Assembly (NCBI RefSeq): GCF_046630445.1
Contig: NC_092341.1
Coordinates: forward strand, 132,200,001 to 132,264,000
Length of the DNA stretch: 64,000 bases
Source of the DNA: Rutidosis leptorrhynchoides
Lineage: Eukaryota; Streptophyta; Magnoliopsida; Asterales; Asteraceae
Direction: 5' to 3'
Shown: in pieces, positions 48,218 through 59,801 of the stretch
Layout of the letters: the number at the start of each line of letters is the position of its first letter
Numbering within the stretch: the stretch's first letter is position 1
Position numbers and translations under genes: made by a program
Notes under the pieces: model-generated
The model's database searches: none
What the model was told of the DNA's origin: nothing
What the model saw: the letters and a program-made list of their open reading frames with translations, nothing else

Positions 48218-48364
48218 GTTATACATCGTACGTGCTCTACATATATACATCGTATGAATAAACGGGTCATACAACTCTCCCCCACTTATTTTGATCACGT
48301 CCTCGTGATCCGCACCCACACTTATAAGTTAGACATTATGCACTTTCGTTCAACCGAGCCTTCT

Positions 48365-48823
48365 CTACCAACTTCCCACGCAAATCACCACGTAGCTTTT
48401 GTAAGGTCTTCCCGACGACCTCATCAACAATTTCTCGTCCACTTCGGGCATCAAACTCCTGAAAGACATCAACCGCGACCGCTTGCCTTGACGCCGAGCA
48501 TCCGGTCTTTCACTACCCATCACATAATCGTCTAAAGATGGCACAACTCGCCGATGATTCTTGCCATTATAACTTTCACCTATGAATTTCTCAGAAATCA
48601 TCCTAACATATTCCATAAATCTCTCATTATCTATGTTCAAAAATTTCGCTACCTCGACTAATGTCACGAAATTACCTTCACCAACCGCTTCAAGGTCCAA
48701 CTCGGGACTTTTTCGAGGACCTTCAAAGTCTTTGATCTCCATCTTAAGCGACACTTGCTTGCTCAATAACGCAAATATCGACTTTTCATTCAAATACGTT
48801 GCCAATGTCTCCACACATGGCAT
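48365..48823 (-). CDS. Unrecognised ORF next to the polypurine tract of element G
   Basis: 152 codons starting [20 protein letters not shown]. Notable parts are a charged stretch [57 protein letters not shown] and a basic [11 protein letters not shown]. There is no signal peptide, membrane segment or known motif. It ends about 75 bases before the polypurine tract, where other elements have the end of pol or a post-pol ORF. It could be the shifted end of a longer protein or a chance frame. The rest of the internal region (48,824-49,680) shows no recognisable gene. Confidence 0.3.
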   Translation of the reverse strand: MPCVETLATYLNEKSIFALLSKQVSLKMEIKDFEGPRKSPELDLEAVGEGNFVTLVEVAKFLNIDNERFMEYVRMISEKFIGESYNGKNHRRVVPSLDDYVMGSERPDARRQGKRSRLMSFRSLMPEVDEKLLMRSSGRPYKSYVVICVGSW

Positions 48824-49680
48824 TTACAAAACAAAACTCAATAGTCAAATCGACAGTTTACACCCCGTGATCGTTCCCCTATCGGGACGACTTCCGCTAA
48901 CCCGCACGATCACGTTCACTAATTAAGGACTATACTGCAACCTCCGGTAATTAACTACCCCACTTAGGATCTTTAATCCTATACATTCACCACCAAGATC
49001 ATCGCACCTCGCAGAATTTCCTCATTCCGAATCACAAATGACTGGTAACATCGTTGGTCATTTCCATCACTTTTCCCCAAACACTCTAGAGGTATTCGAA
49101 CCTCGACTTTTCAACTAAATCAAACCTTTGTCGTCCGATAAACGCTATCACCACACATCATCGTACCCTCGGGTTTCTCATCAGCACCCATGTACAAAAT
49201 AATCACCATCGGAGTCAACATTAAACTAGTAGGTATAAGGAAGGCACCTATCGTTGTGTTATGCAACTCCCGTCAATGCCATCAAGATTTAAAAACTCCA
49301 CCCTTTCGGGAATCACACTTGATGCAACACTTCATCTAACATCTCAAAATCAACGAACCCAACGAACTTCATGGTTCAACACTCGCATCATACTAGCCTC
49401 GATCGCTAGTCTTAACTATCTAGGCCGCATAACGAACCTAACATCCTTTCACTTATCATCAAGGAGATGCTTGGAAACACCAAGTCTTATACCCTAACTC
49501 ACACTTATCTCAACCGTTGACAACGGTTGTCATCAACTTCAAAACTAGTCAACACCCATGACTTTACTCGCACTCACACGTGGTCCACAAAAATGCCTCT
49601 CGAATGGCATACCACGATCACACACAAAGAAAAGAAAAGTGGCCGTCAAGAGTGTACAATACTCGCCACATAATCACGAA
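48824..49680 (-). mobile_element. Element G internal region, left part
   Basis: Comparatively C-rich plus-strand sequence that continues beyond the inserted Tekay element at 63,265. No RT, integrase or protease motif was found on either strand. Confidence 0.5.
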
Positions 49681-49685
49681 TCGAC
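49681..49685 (+). other. Target-site duplication (left), Tekay element
   Basis: TCGAC precedes the 5' LTR and TCGCC follows the 3' LTR at 63,260-63,264, so four of five bases agree. The flanks on both sides belong to element G. Confidence 0.6.
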
Positions 49686-52600
49686 TTTAGTGACCCGAAC
49701 TTTTCCATGTTTATATATATTAAATGAAATTGATATTTACATGATTAAGTGTTTCCAACATGTTAAGCAATCAAACTTTTTAAGACTTGATTAATAGGAA
49801 AAGGTTTCATATAGACAAATGACCACCCAAGTTGACCGGTGATTCACGAACGTTAAAACTTGTAAAAACTATACGATGACATATATATGGTTATATATAT
49901 AGTTAACATGATTTTATTATAAGTATGTATCTCATTAGGTATTTTAACAATGAGTTATATACATAAAAATGAGACTATTAAATTAAGAAACTCGAAAACG
50001 ATATATATAACGATTATCGTTATAACAACGTCTTACTAGGTACATATGAATCATATTAAGATATTGATACACTTGGATAATTATGTTAAATGATAAGTAA
50101 ATATATCATGAAGTGTATTAACAATGAACTACATATGTAAAAATAAGACTACTAACTTAAGGATTTCGAAACGAGACATATATGTAACGATTATCGTTGT
50201 AACGACATTTAACTGTATATATATCATACTAAGATATATTATATATCATAATATCATGATAATATAACAATTTAACATCTAATTTGATATAATAAACAAT
50301 GGGTTAACAACATTTAACAAGATCGTTAACCTAAAGGTTTCAAAACAACATTTACATGTAACGACTAACGATGACTTAACGACTCAGTTCAAATGTATAT
50401 ACATGTAGTGTTTTAATATGTATTCATACACTTTTGAAAGACTTCAAGACACTTATCAAAATACTTCTACTTAACAAAAATTCTTACAATTACATCCTCG
50501 TTCAGTTTCAACAACAATTCTACTCGTATGCACCCGTATTCGTACTCGTACAATACACAGCTTTTAGATGTATGTACTATTGGTATATACACTCCAATGA
50601 TGAGCTCTTAGCAGCCCATGTGAGTCACCTAACACATATGGGAACCATCATTTGGCAACTAGCATGAAATATCTCATAAAATTACAAAAATATGAGTAAT
50701 CATTCATGACTTATTTACATGAAAACAAAATTACACATCCTTTATATCTAATCCATATACCAACGAACAACAACACCTACAAACACTTTCATTCTTCAAT
50801 TTTATTCATCTAATTGATCTCTCTCAAGTTCTATCTTCAAGTTCTAAGTGTTCTTCATAAATTCCACAAGTATAGTTTCATAAAAATCAAGAATACTTCC
50901 AAGTTTGCAAGTCTACTTCCAAGCTTTCTAATCCATTCCAAGTAATCATCTAAGATCAAGGAACCTTTGTTATTTACAGTAGGTTATATTTCTAATTCAA
51001 GCTAATATTCATATTCAAACTTTGATTCAATTTCTGCAACTATAACAATCTTATTTCGAGTGAAAATCTTACTTGAACTGTTTTCGTGTCATGATTCTGC
51101 TTCAAGAACTTTCAAGCCATCCAAGAATCCTTTGAAGCTAGATCCATTTTTCTCATTTCCTGTAGCTTTATCCAGAAAACTTGAGGTAGTAATGATGTTC
51201 ATAACATCATTCGATTCATACATATAAAGCTATCTTATTCGAAGGTTTAAACTTGAAATCACTAGAACATAGTTTAGTTAATTCTAAACTTGTTCGAAAA
51301 CAAAAGTTAATCCTTCAAACTTGACTTTTAAAATCAACTAAACACATGTTCTATATCTATATGATATGCTAACTTAATGATTTAAAACCTGGAAACACGA
51401 TGAACACCATAAAATCGGATATACGCCGTCGTAGTGAAACTGGTGGCTGTTTTGGTTTGGATAATTAAAAACTATGATAAACTTTAATTTAAAAGTTGTT
51501 CTTATGAGAAAATGATTTTTCATATGAACATAAAACTATATCCAAAAATCAAGGTTAAACTCGAAGTGGAAGTATGTTTTCTAAAATGGTCATCTAGACG
51601 TCGTTTTTTTTTTACGAGGAACCCCTACTAGGAATGGGCACATTGGCCCCCCCGTAGCGGATAAACCCCGGGTAAACGGCAAGCCAACCCTCCACCGCTA
51701 CCAGGCTTCTAGACATCGTTCTTTCAACTGAAATGACTACCTTTACAAAAATGACTTGTAACTTATATTTCTGATGATAAACCTATACTTTTTCTGTTTA
51801 TATTCATAAAATAGAGTTCAATATGAAACCATAGCAATTTGATTCACTCAAAACAGATTTAAAATGAAGAAGTTATGGGTAAAACAAGATTGGATATTTT
51901 TGATCTTTTTAGCTACGGGAAATGTTTAACAAATCTATACAAATCATATCCTAGCTAACTTATATTGTATTATACATGTATTCTAATATATTATGTAATC
52001 TTGGGATACCATAGACACGTATGCAAATGTTTTGACATATCATATCGACCCATCTATATATATTATTTGGAACAACCATAGACACTCTATATGCAGTAAT
52101 GTTGGAGTTAGCTATACAGGGTTGAGGTTGATTCCAAAAATATATATAGTTTGAGTTGTGATCTAGCCTGAGACGTGTATACACTGGGTCGTTGATTGAT
52201 TCAAGATAATATATATCGATTTATTTATGTACATCTAACTGTGGACAACTAGTTGTAGGTTACTAACGAGGACAGCTGACTTAATACACTCAAATCTTTA
52301 AAACATAATAAAAATGGTTGTAATTATATGTTGATCATACTTTGATATATATGTACATATTTGTTATAGGTTCGTGAATCGACCAGTGGCCAAGTCTTAC
52401 TCTCCGACGAAGTAAAAATCTGTGAAAGTGAGTTATAGTCCCACTTTTAAAATCTGATATTTTTGGGATGAGAATACATGCAGGTTTTATAAATGATTTA
52501 CAAAATAGACACAAGTACGTGAAACTACATTCTATGGTTGAATTATCGAAATCGAATATGCCCCTTTTTATTAAGTCTGTTAATCTAAGAATTAGGGAAT

Positions 52601-53260
52601 AGACACCCTAATTGACGCGAATCCTAAAGATAGATCTATTGGGCCTAACAAACCCCATCCAAAGTACCAGATGCTTTAGTACTTCGAAATTTATATCATA
52701 TCCGAAGGGTGTCCCGGAATGATGGGGATATTCTTATATATGCATCTGGTTAATGTCTGTTACCAGGTATTCACCATATGAATGATTTTTATCTCTATGT
52801 ATGGGATATGTATTGAAATATGAAATCTTGTGGTCTATTGTTACGATTTGATATATATAGGTTAAACCTATAACTCACCAACATTTTTGTTGACGTTTAA
52901 AGCATGTTTATTCACAGGTGAATACTAAGAGCTTCCGCTGTTGTATACTAAAATAAGGACAAGATTTGGAGTCCATGTTTGTATGATATTGTGTAAAAAC
53001 TGCATTCAAGAAACATATGTCGATGTAATATATTTCTATTGTAAGCCATTATGTAATGGTCGTGTGTAAACAGTATATTTTAGATTATCATTATTTGATA
53101 ATCTACGTAATGTTTTTAAAACCTTTATTGATAAAATAAAGGTTATGGTTGTTTTAAAAATGAATGCAGTCTTTGAAAAACGTCTCATATAGAGGTCAAA
53201 ACCTCGCAACCAAATCAATTAATATGGAACGTTTATAATCAATATGAACGGGACATTTCA
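49686..53260 (+). mobile_element. 5' LTR of the complete Tekay-like element
   Basis: Collinear with 59,802-63,259 with scattered point changes. It starts TTTAGTGACCCGAAC where the partner has TGTAGTGACCC, and ends GGGACATTTCA. It is 117 bases longer than its partner, almost all due to a SINE-like insertion at 51,605-51,719. A TATA-like TTTATATCT is at 50,741 (partner 60,856), with a CT-rich leader after it. A 19-base palindrome, TATAACGAT-t-ATCGTTATA, is at 50,006-50,024 (partner 60,121-60,139). Minus-strand frames such as 51,960-52,184 recur in both LTRs only because the LTRs are copies. Confidence 0.9.
51605..51707 (-). mobile_element. Short poly(A)-tailed SINE-like retroposon
   Basis: A GC-rich insertion of about 103 bases with a 10-base A tail on its minus strand (T run 51,604-51,613). 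It is flanked by 12-base direct repeats, TCTAGACGTCGT (51,593-51,604) and TCTAGACATCGT (51,708-51,719). The partner LTR has the empty site, a single TCTAGACGTCGT. On the minus strand it begins AGCCTGGTAGCGGTGGAGGG, which resembles a pol III A box. A clear B box was not found. The tail plus target duplication indicates insertion by LINE-type retroposition. Confidence 0.7.
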
Positions 53261-53262
53261 GT

Positions 53263-53275
53263 TGGTATCAGAGCG
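53263..53275 (+). other. Primer-binding site, initiator Met-tRNA
   Basis: TGGTATCAGAGCG begins two bases after the LTR end. It is the standard form for Tekay and other gypsy elements. Confidence 0.9.
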
Positions 53276-53472
53276 TTGGTCTTAGAGAACCAGAAAATTG
53301 CATTAGTGTGTCTTACCGAGTTTGTTAGGATGCATTAGTGAGTCTGGACTTCGACCGTATTTTCTTCAAAAACGATTGCTTAACATTTTTTTTTGTTGGA
53401 AATTATATATTATTAACATGTAAATATTATGTGATATATTAATCTCTTAACGTGTTTGATATTGTGTGATAG

Positions 53473-54078
53473 ATGTCTACCTCTAGTACAAATCCCATTG
53501 ATTCACCTAATAATAATGAACAAATTCCCTAAGAGGAACCGGAAGAAGAAGAACGGGAAGAGGAGGAACCGGAAGAAGATGAACCAGAAGAGGAGGAATC
53601 GGAAGAGGAGGAACCAGAAGAAGAGGTTCCGGAGGAAGAAATATTGATACCTATAGTAAATCGATTAAATAAAAGAAAATCCTCAACCAACGGACCAAAG
53701 TTAATAATGGTCAATGGTGTTTCCGCCAAGGAAGCAAAATATTGGGAAGATTACCAATTTTCCGATGAATCGGATCCCGATGAGGATTCTGATGATATTA
53801 TAGAAATTACCTCGACCCAATTTAATAAAGCGAAAGAAAATAATAAGGGAAAAGGTATAAAAATAGAGAAACCCGATTCCAACCCCGATGAACTTTATAT
53901 GTATCGACAACATCCGTATTTCCTAAAATGTAACAATGACCCGGGAACCTCTAAACCACCAGGTTTTTCTAAACCAATGTGGAAAACAACGACTCGTATT
54001 AGAGGAACACCTTATATTCCTAGAAAATTAGGAAAACGAACCAAGTTCGAAGAAGAAGAAACCAGTGATTCAAATTAG
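53473..54078 (+). pseudogene. Acidic ORF between primer site and gag (extra ORF 1)
   Basis: Function not recognised. The ATG at 53,473 gives MSTSSTNPIDSPNNNEQIP, then a TAA at about 53,530 and an uninterrupted continuation to 54,078. The protein has a Glu/Pro repeat (EEPEEEE type, about residues 20-58), a basic NRLNKRKSS, then KYWEDYQFSDESDPDEDSDD, a Lys-rich part, MYRQHPYFLKCNNDPG and a basic GTPYIPRKLGKR. No catalytic or zinc motif is seen. It looks like a disordered acidic protein. The F-box pseudogene follows after 120 bases. The two could be exons of one gene, because a splice-acceptor-like TTTTATAG lies at 54,196-54,203. Confidence 0.5.
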
Positions 54079-54203
54079 AGGGTTGTAATCATGTTGGGTA
54101 TTATATGTGTTGTAGTGTGCTTGTGCTTTTATGTTCTATGTAAAAATTGCTTGTATTGTTTGTTAATTATCTTTTACGAATCTAATCCTTGTCTATTTTA
54201 TAG

Positions 54204-54916
54204 TATAAAAACAAAATAGACGTTAAGGGTAGACAACCAAATATTTTAGAAGACTTACCAGAGGATATGATTGAGGAAATATTGTCTAGAGTCGGTCAGA
54301 ATTCATCCGCATATTTAGTTATGGCGAAATTAACTTGTCAAACATTTGACAGACTTTCCAGAAATGCCTTAATTTATAAAAGGCTTTCCTTTGATAGGTG
54401 GGGTATATCACATTGGGGAGACCGTAAGTTACGCCGTGTTTTCTTTAAAGCGTTAAATGCTGGGAACCCAAATGTAATTTTACGCTACGGGTTAAGAACC
54501 TATTTTGACTCAACATATCCCAACATAGGATTTCGTGAATTAGAAAGAGCTTCTAACATGCAACATAAAGAAGCTTGTTATGCTTACGGGTTAGTGATGT
54601 TCGCTTCTTACCAAAGTGAGAAAAAGAACATCAGATTGTAACTTTTAAATAAAACCTTCCCACAAGTGACGGATTCAGTAGTTGGGGTGAGAAACAAAGT
54701 TTTTAGATTATTACGAGGCTGTTGGACATTATGAAACCCTCGTCCTTTTGACGACATTAAAACATGATGCCTAGCTAATGGTCATAACGGTTATTTTCCA
54801 CAAGACCAAGGATGGGAAGTCGTCTTAGTAAAACCAGAATGCATGACTTGTTTCTAGACTTACGAATTACGTGTCTTTATTTTCTTCGCTGAACAACTTG
54901 CGCATTAACTAGATTT
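54204..54916 (+). pseudogene. F-box protein (At2g35280-like family) carried inside the retrotransposon
   Basis: F-box proteins bind SKP1 and pick targets for ubiquitination. The frame is open from 54,204. The F-box is at 54,250-54,390: LEDLPEDMIEEILSRVG, then LVMAKLTCQTFDRLS and LIYKRLSFDRW. Next come KALNAGNPNVILRYGLRTYF and ELERASNMQHKEACYAYGLVMF, a Sel1/TPR-like pair typical of the Arabidopsis At2g35280 group (family match from memory). The frame ends at 54,641. Beyond it, in a neighbouring frame, more of the same family is readable (VFRLLRGCWTL, HNGYFPQDQGWEVV, ECMTCF) with three stops (TGA, TGA, TAG). An ATG lies at 54,267, but homology begins earlier, so the true start may be in an upstream exon. 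It sits between the primer site and gag, in the same direction. Confidence 0.75.
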
Positions 54917-55231
54917 ACCTTCAAAACTGTCATGTATCATAGTGTACTATATTTCATGTTGTATGTAATATAGCGAAGTTGTAAGTTTGAAGAATAATTG
55001 TATGTGATATATTATTATAATCAGTTTTTCATATGGAATTGTAGTAGTTGAATTGTATATTAGCTACTAAGTATGAACTTAACGGGTAGGTAGTACTCGA
55101 ATTTAAACTTATAAAACGCTAATATGAAGAAAAAGCTTTTATAAATGAGTTCATATTATGCTACAAAATACTATTGACTACTCTTAATATTCTGTATGAT
55201 TAACTCGATTCAATTGGCTATTTTGAAGGAA
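54917..55231 (+). mobile_element. Spacer between the F-box pseudogene and gag
   Basis: About 315 AT-rich bases with no gene. It contains AACGGGTAGGTAGTAC (55,081-55,096), nearly the same as the AACGGGTAGGTACTG before the 3' LTR (59,790-59,804). This hints that the F-box-bearing segment was bounded by, or joined through, sequence from the element's own 3' end. Confidence 0.45.
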
Positions 55232-56194
55232 ATGGCACCGACTACTCGACAGACCATGAATATGAGCGAAGAAGAATTTCGTACCTTTCTTGCTGCAAGC
55301 ATAGCCACAGTACAGGTTGCGCTTCATACCAACAATAACTATGAATCTAGCAATGCAGCTAACGGCGCAAGAAATCGTGTAGGATGCTCCTACAAAGAAT
55401 TCACTGCCTGCAAACCTTTGGAATTTGATGGAACCGAAGGACCAATTGGATTGAAACGGTGGGCCGAGAAAGTCGAATTGGTGTTTGCCATAAGTAAGTG
55501 TACTGAAGAGGACAAAGTTAATTATGCTACGCATACCTTCGCAGGTACTGCGTTAACATGGTGGAACACCTATCTTGAATAGGTAGGACACAATGCTACT
55601 TACGCACTACCGTGGTCGGCATTCAAGCACTTGATGAATGAGAAGTACCATCCCAGAACCGAGGTCAATAAGCTCAAGTCAGAACTTAGAGGGTTACGAA
55701 CACAGGGATTCGATATTACTTCGTACGAAAGACGATTCACATAATTGTGCCTATTGTGTCCGAGAGCGTTCGAAGATGAGGAAGAGAAGATCGACGCGTT
55801 TGTGAAAGGGTTACCGGAGAGAATCCAAGAATATATAAGTTCACACGAGCCTGCCTCCATACAAAAGGCATGTAGAATGGCTCACAAACTAGTAAACCAG
55901 ATTGAGGGAAGAATTAAAGAACAGGCGGCCGAAGAGGCCAACGTGAAGCTAGTCAAAAGAAAGTGGGAGGAAAACGGTGATAAGAGTCACCAATACAACA
56001 ACAACAATCCCAACAATCGCAACATCAATCGCAACTATAATAAACGGCACAACAACAACTACAACAATCATCCCAACAACAATAACAACCACAACAACAA
56101 CAATCAGAAGCAGCTATGCCAAAGGTGTTAAAAGTATCACTCGGGCTTCTACACTAAATTTTGCAACAAGTGTAAAAGAAATGATCATAACGCG
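55232..56194 (+). pseudogene. Tekay gag (capsid and nucleocapsid)
   Basis: The ATG at 55,232 gives MAPTTRQTMNMSEEEFRTF. Capsid motifs are FTACKPLEFDGTEGPIGLKRWAEKVE and FAGTALTWWNTYLE, then, after a stop at 55,580, HLMNEKYHPRTEVNKLKSELRGL. After another stop at 55,742 comes FEDEEEKIDAFVKGLPERIQ. An Asn-rich low-complexity linker follows (56,000-56,110), then a cysteine-rich segment QLCQRC, a stop, and [16 protein letters not shown] (56,165-56,206). The second knuckle, [16 protein letters not shown] (56,310-56,355), has lost two of its Cys ligands (Tyr and Phe). Gag and pol share one reading frame, as in other Tekay elements. Confidence 0.85.
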
Positions 56195-59100
56195 GTGAAG
56201 TGTGAGGTCTACGGACCAGGGGTTAACAGAACAAAAGGAACAAATGGTGTCGGAACGAGTAATGGCGGAGCAAGTAGTGTCGGAGCAAGTTATGCCAATG
56301 TAGTTTGTTATAAATATGGAAAACCGGGCCACATTATTAGAAATTTCCCGAACCAGGAGAGCACGAATGGACAAGGCCGCGGAAGAGTTTTCAATATTAA
56401 TGCGGCAGAGGCACAGGAAGACCCGGAGCTTGTTACGGGTACGTTTCTTATTGACAATAAATCTGCTTACGTTTTATTTGATTCGGGTGCGGATAGAAGC
56501 TATATGAGTAGAGATTTTTGTGCTAAATTAAGTTGTCCATTGACGCCGATGGATAGTAAATTTTTACTCGAATTAGCAAACGGTAAATTAATTTCAGCAG
56601 ATAATATATGCCGAAATCGAGAAATTAAACTGGGTAGCGAAATATTTAAAATTGATTTGATACCAGTAGAGTTAGGGAGTTTTGATGTAATAGTTGGCAT
56701 GGACTGGATGAAGAAGATGAAAGCAGAGATCGTATGTTACAAAAATGCAATTCGCATTGTACGAGAAGAAGGAGAACCCTTAATGGTGTATGGAGAAAAG
56801 GGCAACACGAAGCTACATCTTATTAGTAATTTGAAGGCACAAAAACTAATAAGAAAAGGTTGCTATGCTGTTCTAGCACACGTTGAGAAAGTACAAACTG
56901 AAGAAAAGAACATCAATGATGTTCCCGTGGCAAAAGAATTTCCCGATGTATTTTCGAAAGAATTACCGGGACTACCTCTACATCGATCTGTTGAATTTCA
57001 AATAGATATTGTACCAGGATCTACACCAATAGCTCGTGCTCCTTACAGACTCGCACCCAGCGAGATGAAAGAACTGCAAAGCCAACTGCAAGAACTATTA
57101 GAATGTGGTTTCATTCGACCAAGCACATCACCATGGGGAGCTCCTGTTTTGTTTGTCAAGAAGAAGGATGGTACATTTGGGTTTTGTATTGACTACAGAG
57201 AGTTGAATAAACTTACCATCAAAAACCGTTATCCACTGCCGAGAATTGACGACTTATTTGATCAACTACAAGGCTCGTCGGTTTATTCGAAAATCGATTT
57301 ACGTTCTGGATATCATCAAATGCGAGTAAAGGAGGATGATATTCCAAAAACTGCTTTTAGGACGTGTTATGGTCATTAAGAGTTTATGGTTATGCCGTTT
57401 AGATTGACTAACGCACCAGCTGTGTTCATGAACCTTATAAACCGAGTGTGTGGGCCATATCTTGATAATTTTGTCATTGTTTTCATCGATGACATACTTA
57501 TTTACTCAAAGAATGATCAAGAGCACGAAGAACATTTGAGAAAAGTGCTAGAAGTATTGAGGAAAGAAAAACTGTACGCTAAGTTTCAAAGTGTGCATTT
57601 TAGTTGGAAGAAGTTCAATTCCTTGGTCACATAGTGAACAAAGAAGGTATCCAGGTGGACCCGGCAAAGATCGAAACCGTTGAAAAGTGGGAATCCCCAA
57701 AAACTCCGAAGTATATACGTCAATTTTTAGGATTGGCTGGTTACTATAGAAGATTCATCCAAGATTTCTCCAAAATATCAAAACCCTTGACTGCATTAAC
57801 ACATAAAGGGAAGAAATTTGAATGGAAGGATGAACAAGAGAAGGCGTTTCAGTTATTGAAGAAAAAGCTAACTACGGCACCTATATTGTCATTGCCTGAA
57901 GGGAATGATGATTTTGTGATTTATTGTGACGCATCAAAGAAAGGTCTTGGTTGTGTATTAATGCAACGAACGAAGGTGATTGCTTATGCTTCTAGACAAT
58001 TCAAGATTCACGAGCAAAATTATACGACGCATGATTTGGAATTAGTCGCTGTTGTTTTTGCATTAAAGACTTGGAGACACTACTTATATGGGGTCAAAAG
58101 TATTATATATACCAACCACAAAAGTCTTCAACACATATTTAATCAGAAACAACTGAATATGAGGCAGCGTAGGTGGATTGAATTGTTGAATGATTACGAC
58201 TTTGAGATTCGTTACCACCCGGGGAAGGTAAATGTGGTAGCTGACGCCTTGAGCAGAAAGGACAGAGAACCCATTCGAGTAAAATCTATGAATATAATGA
58301 TTTACACTAACCTTACTACTCAAATAAAGGAGGCGCAACAAGGAGTTTTAAAAGAGGGAAATTTAAAGGATGAAATACCCAAAGGATCGGAGAAGCATCT
58401 TAATATTCGGGAAGACGGAAACCGATATAGGGCTGAAAGAATTTTGGTACCAAAATTTGGAGATATGAGAGAAATGGTACTTAGAGAAGCTGATAAAACC
58501 AGATACTCAATACATCCTGGAACGGGGAAGATGTACAAGGATCTTAAGAAACATTTTTGGTGGCCAGGTATGAAAGCCGATATTGCTAAATATGTAGGAG
58601 AATGTTTGACGTGTTCTAAGGTCAAAGCTGAACATCAGAAACCATCAGGTCTACTACAACAACTTGAAATCCCGGAATGAAAATGGGAAAACATTACCAT
58701 GGATTTCATTACTAAATTGCCAAGGACTGCAAGTGGTTATGATACTATTTGGGTAATAGTTGATCGTCTCACCAAATCAGCACACTTCCTGCCAATAATA
58801 GAAGATGACAAGATGGAGAAGTTAGCACGACTGTATTTGAAGGAAGTCGTCTCCAGACATGGAATACTAATCTCTATCATCTCTGATAGAGATGGCAGAT
58901 TTATTTCAAGATTCTGGCAGACATTACAGCAAGCATTAGGAACTCGTCTAGACATGAGTACTGCCTATCATCCACAAACTGATGGCTAGAGTAAAAGGAT
59001 GATACAAACGCTTAAAGACATGCTACGAGCATGTGTTATTGATTTCGGAAACAGTTGGGATCGACATCTACCGTTAGCAGAATTTTCCTACAACAATAGC

Positions 59101-59766
59101 TACCATTCAAGTATTGAGATGGCGCCGTTTGAGGCACTTTATGGTAGAAAGTTCAGGTCTTCGATTTGTTGGAATAAAGTGGGGGATAGACAGATTACGG
59201 GTCCAGAGACAATACAAGAAACTACCGAGAAAATCATCCAAATTCAACAAAGATTGAAAACCGCCCAGAGTCGACAAAAGAGCTACGCGGACAGTAAAAG
59301 AAAAGATATAGATTTTGAAATTGGAGAAATGGTCATGCTTACGGTTTCACCTTGGAAAGGCGTTGTTCGATTTGGTAAACGGGGGAAACTAAATCCAAGG
59401 TACATTGGACCATTCAAGATTATAGATCGTGTCGGACCAGTAGCTTACCAACTAGAGCTACCTTAACAACTTGCGGCTGTACATAACACTTTCCACGTCT
59501 CAAATTTGAAGAAATATTTTGCTAAAGAAGATCTCACTATTCCGTTGGACGAAATCCAAATCAATGAAAAACTTCAGTTCATTGAAGAACCCGTCGAAAT
59601 AATGGATCGTGAGGTCAAGAGACTTAAACAAAACAAGATACCGATTGTTAAGGTTCGATGGAATGCTCGTAGAGGACCCGAGTTCACCTGGGAGCATGAA
59701 GATCAGATGAAGAAGAAATATCCGCATCTATTTCCAGAAGATTCGTCAACACTTTCAACAGCTTAA
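56195..59766 (+). pseudogene. Tekay pol: protease, RT, RNase H, integrase, chromodomain
   Basis: Order: protease with [10 protein letters not shown] (56,470-56,500) and [10 protein letters not shown] with [43 protein letters not shown] and [10 protein letters not shown] (57,485-57,515); RNase H with YCDASKKGLGCVLMQ and VVADALSRK; integrase zinc finger RYSIHPGTGKMYKDL...CLTCSKVK (58,500-58,625); core MDFITKLP and ISDRDGRF; then a [10 protein letters not shown] segment and the chromodomain EEPVEIMDREVKRLK...RGPEFTWEHE to PHLF. Breaks: stops at 57,377, 58,678, 58,987 and 59,464 and one frameshift near 57,590-57,605. The third integrase catalytic residue (Glu, in a normally S-E-R-T context) reads Lys (SKRM). 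The protein is complete in length but inactive. Confidence 0.9.
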
Positions 59767-59801
59767 AATTTCGGGACGAAATTTATTTAACGGGTAGGTA
59801 C
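59767..59801 (+). other. Pre-LTR region of the Tekay element
   Basis: TTTCGGGACGAAATTT, then AACGGGTAGGTAC directly before the 3' LTR. This replaces a classic long polypurine tract. The same GGGACGAA motif precedes the other two Tekay 3' LTRs in the window. Confidence 0.7.

Noticed and set aside
48365..48823. Naming this frame as part of RT or integrase
   Set aside because: No catalytic motif is present. It is listed only as an unrecognised frame with low confidence.
51960..52184. 74-codon minus-strand frame conserved again at 61,959-62,183
   Set aside because: Both copies lie at the same place in two LTRs of one element, so the conservation is due to LTR duplication. There is no known motif.
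53529..53729. Minus-strand Ser-rich frame
   Set aside because: Antisense of the Glu-rich repeat of the acidic ORF.
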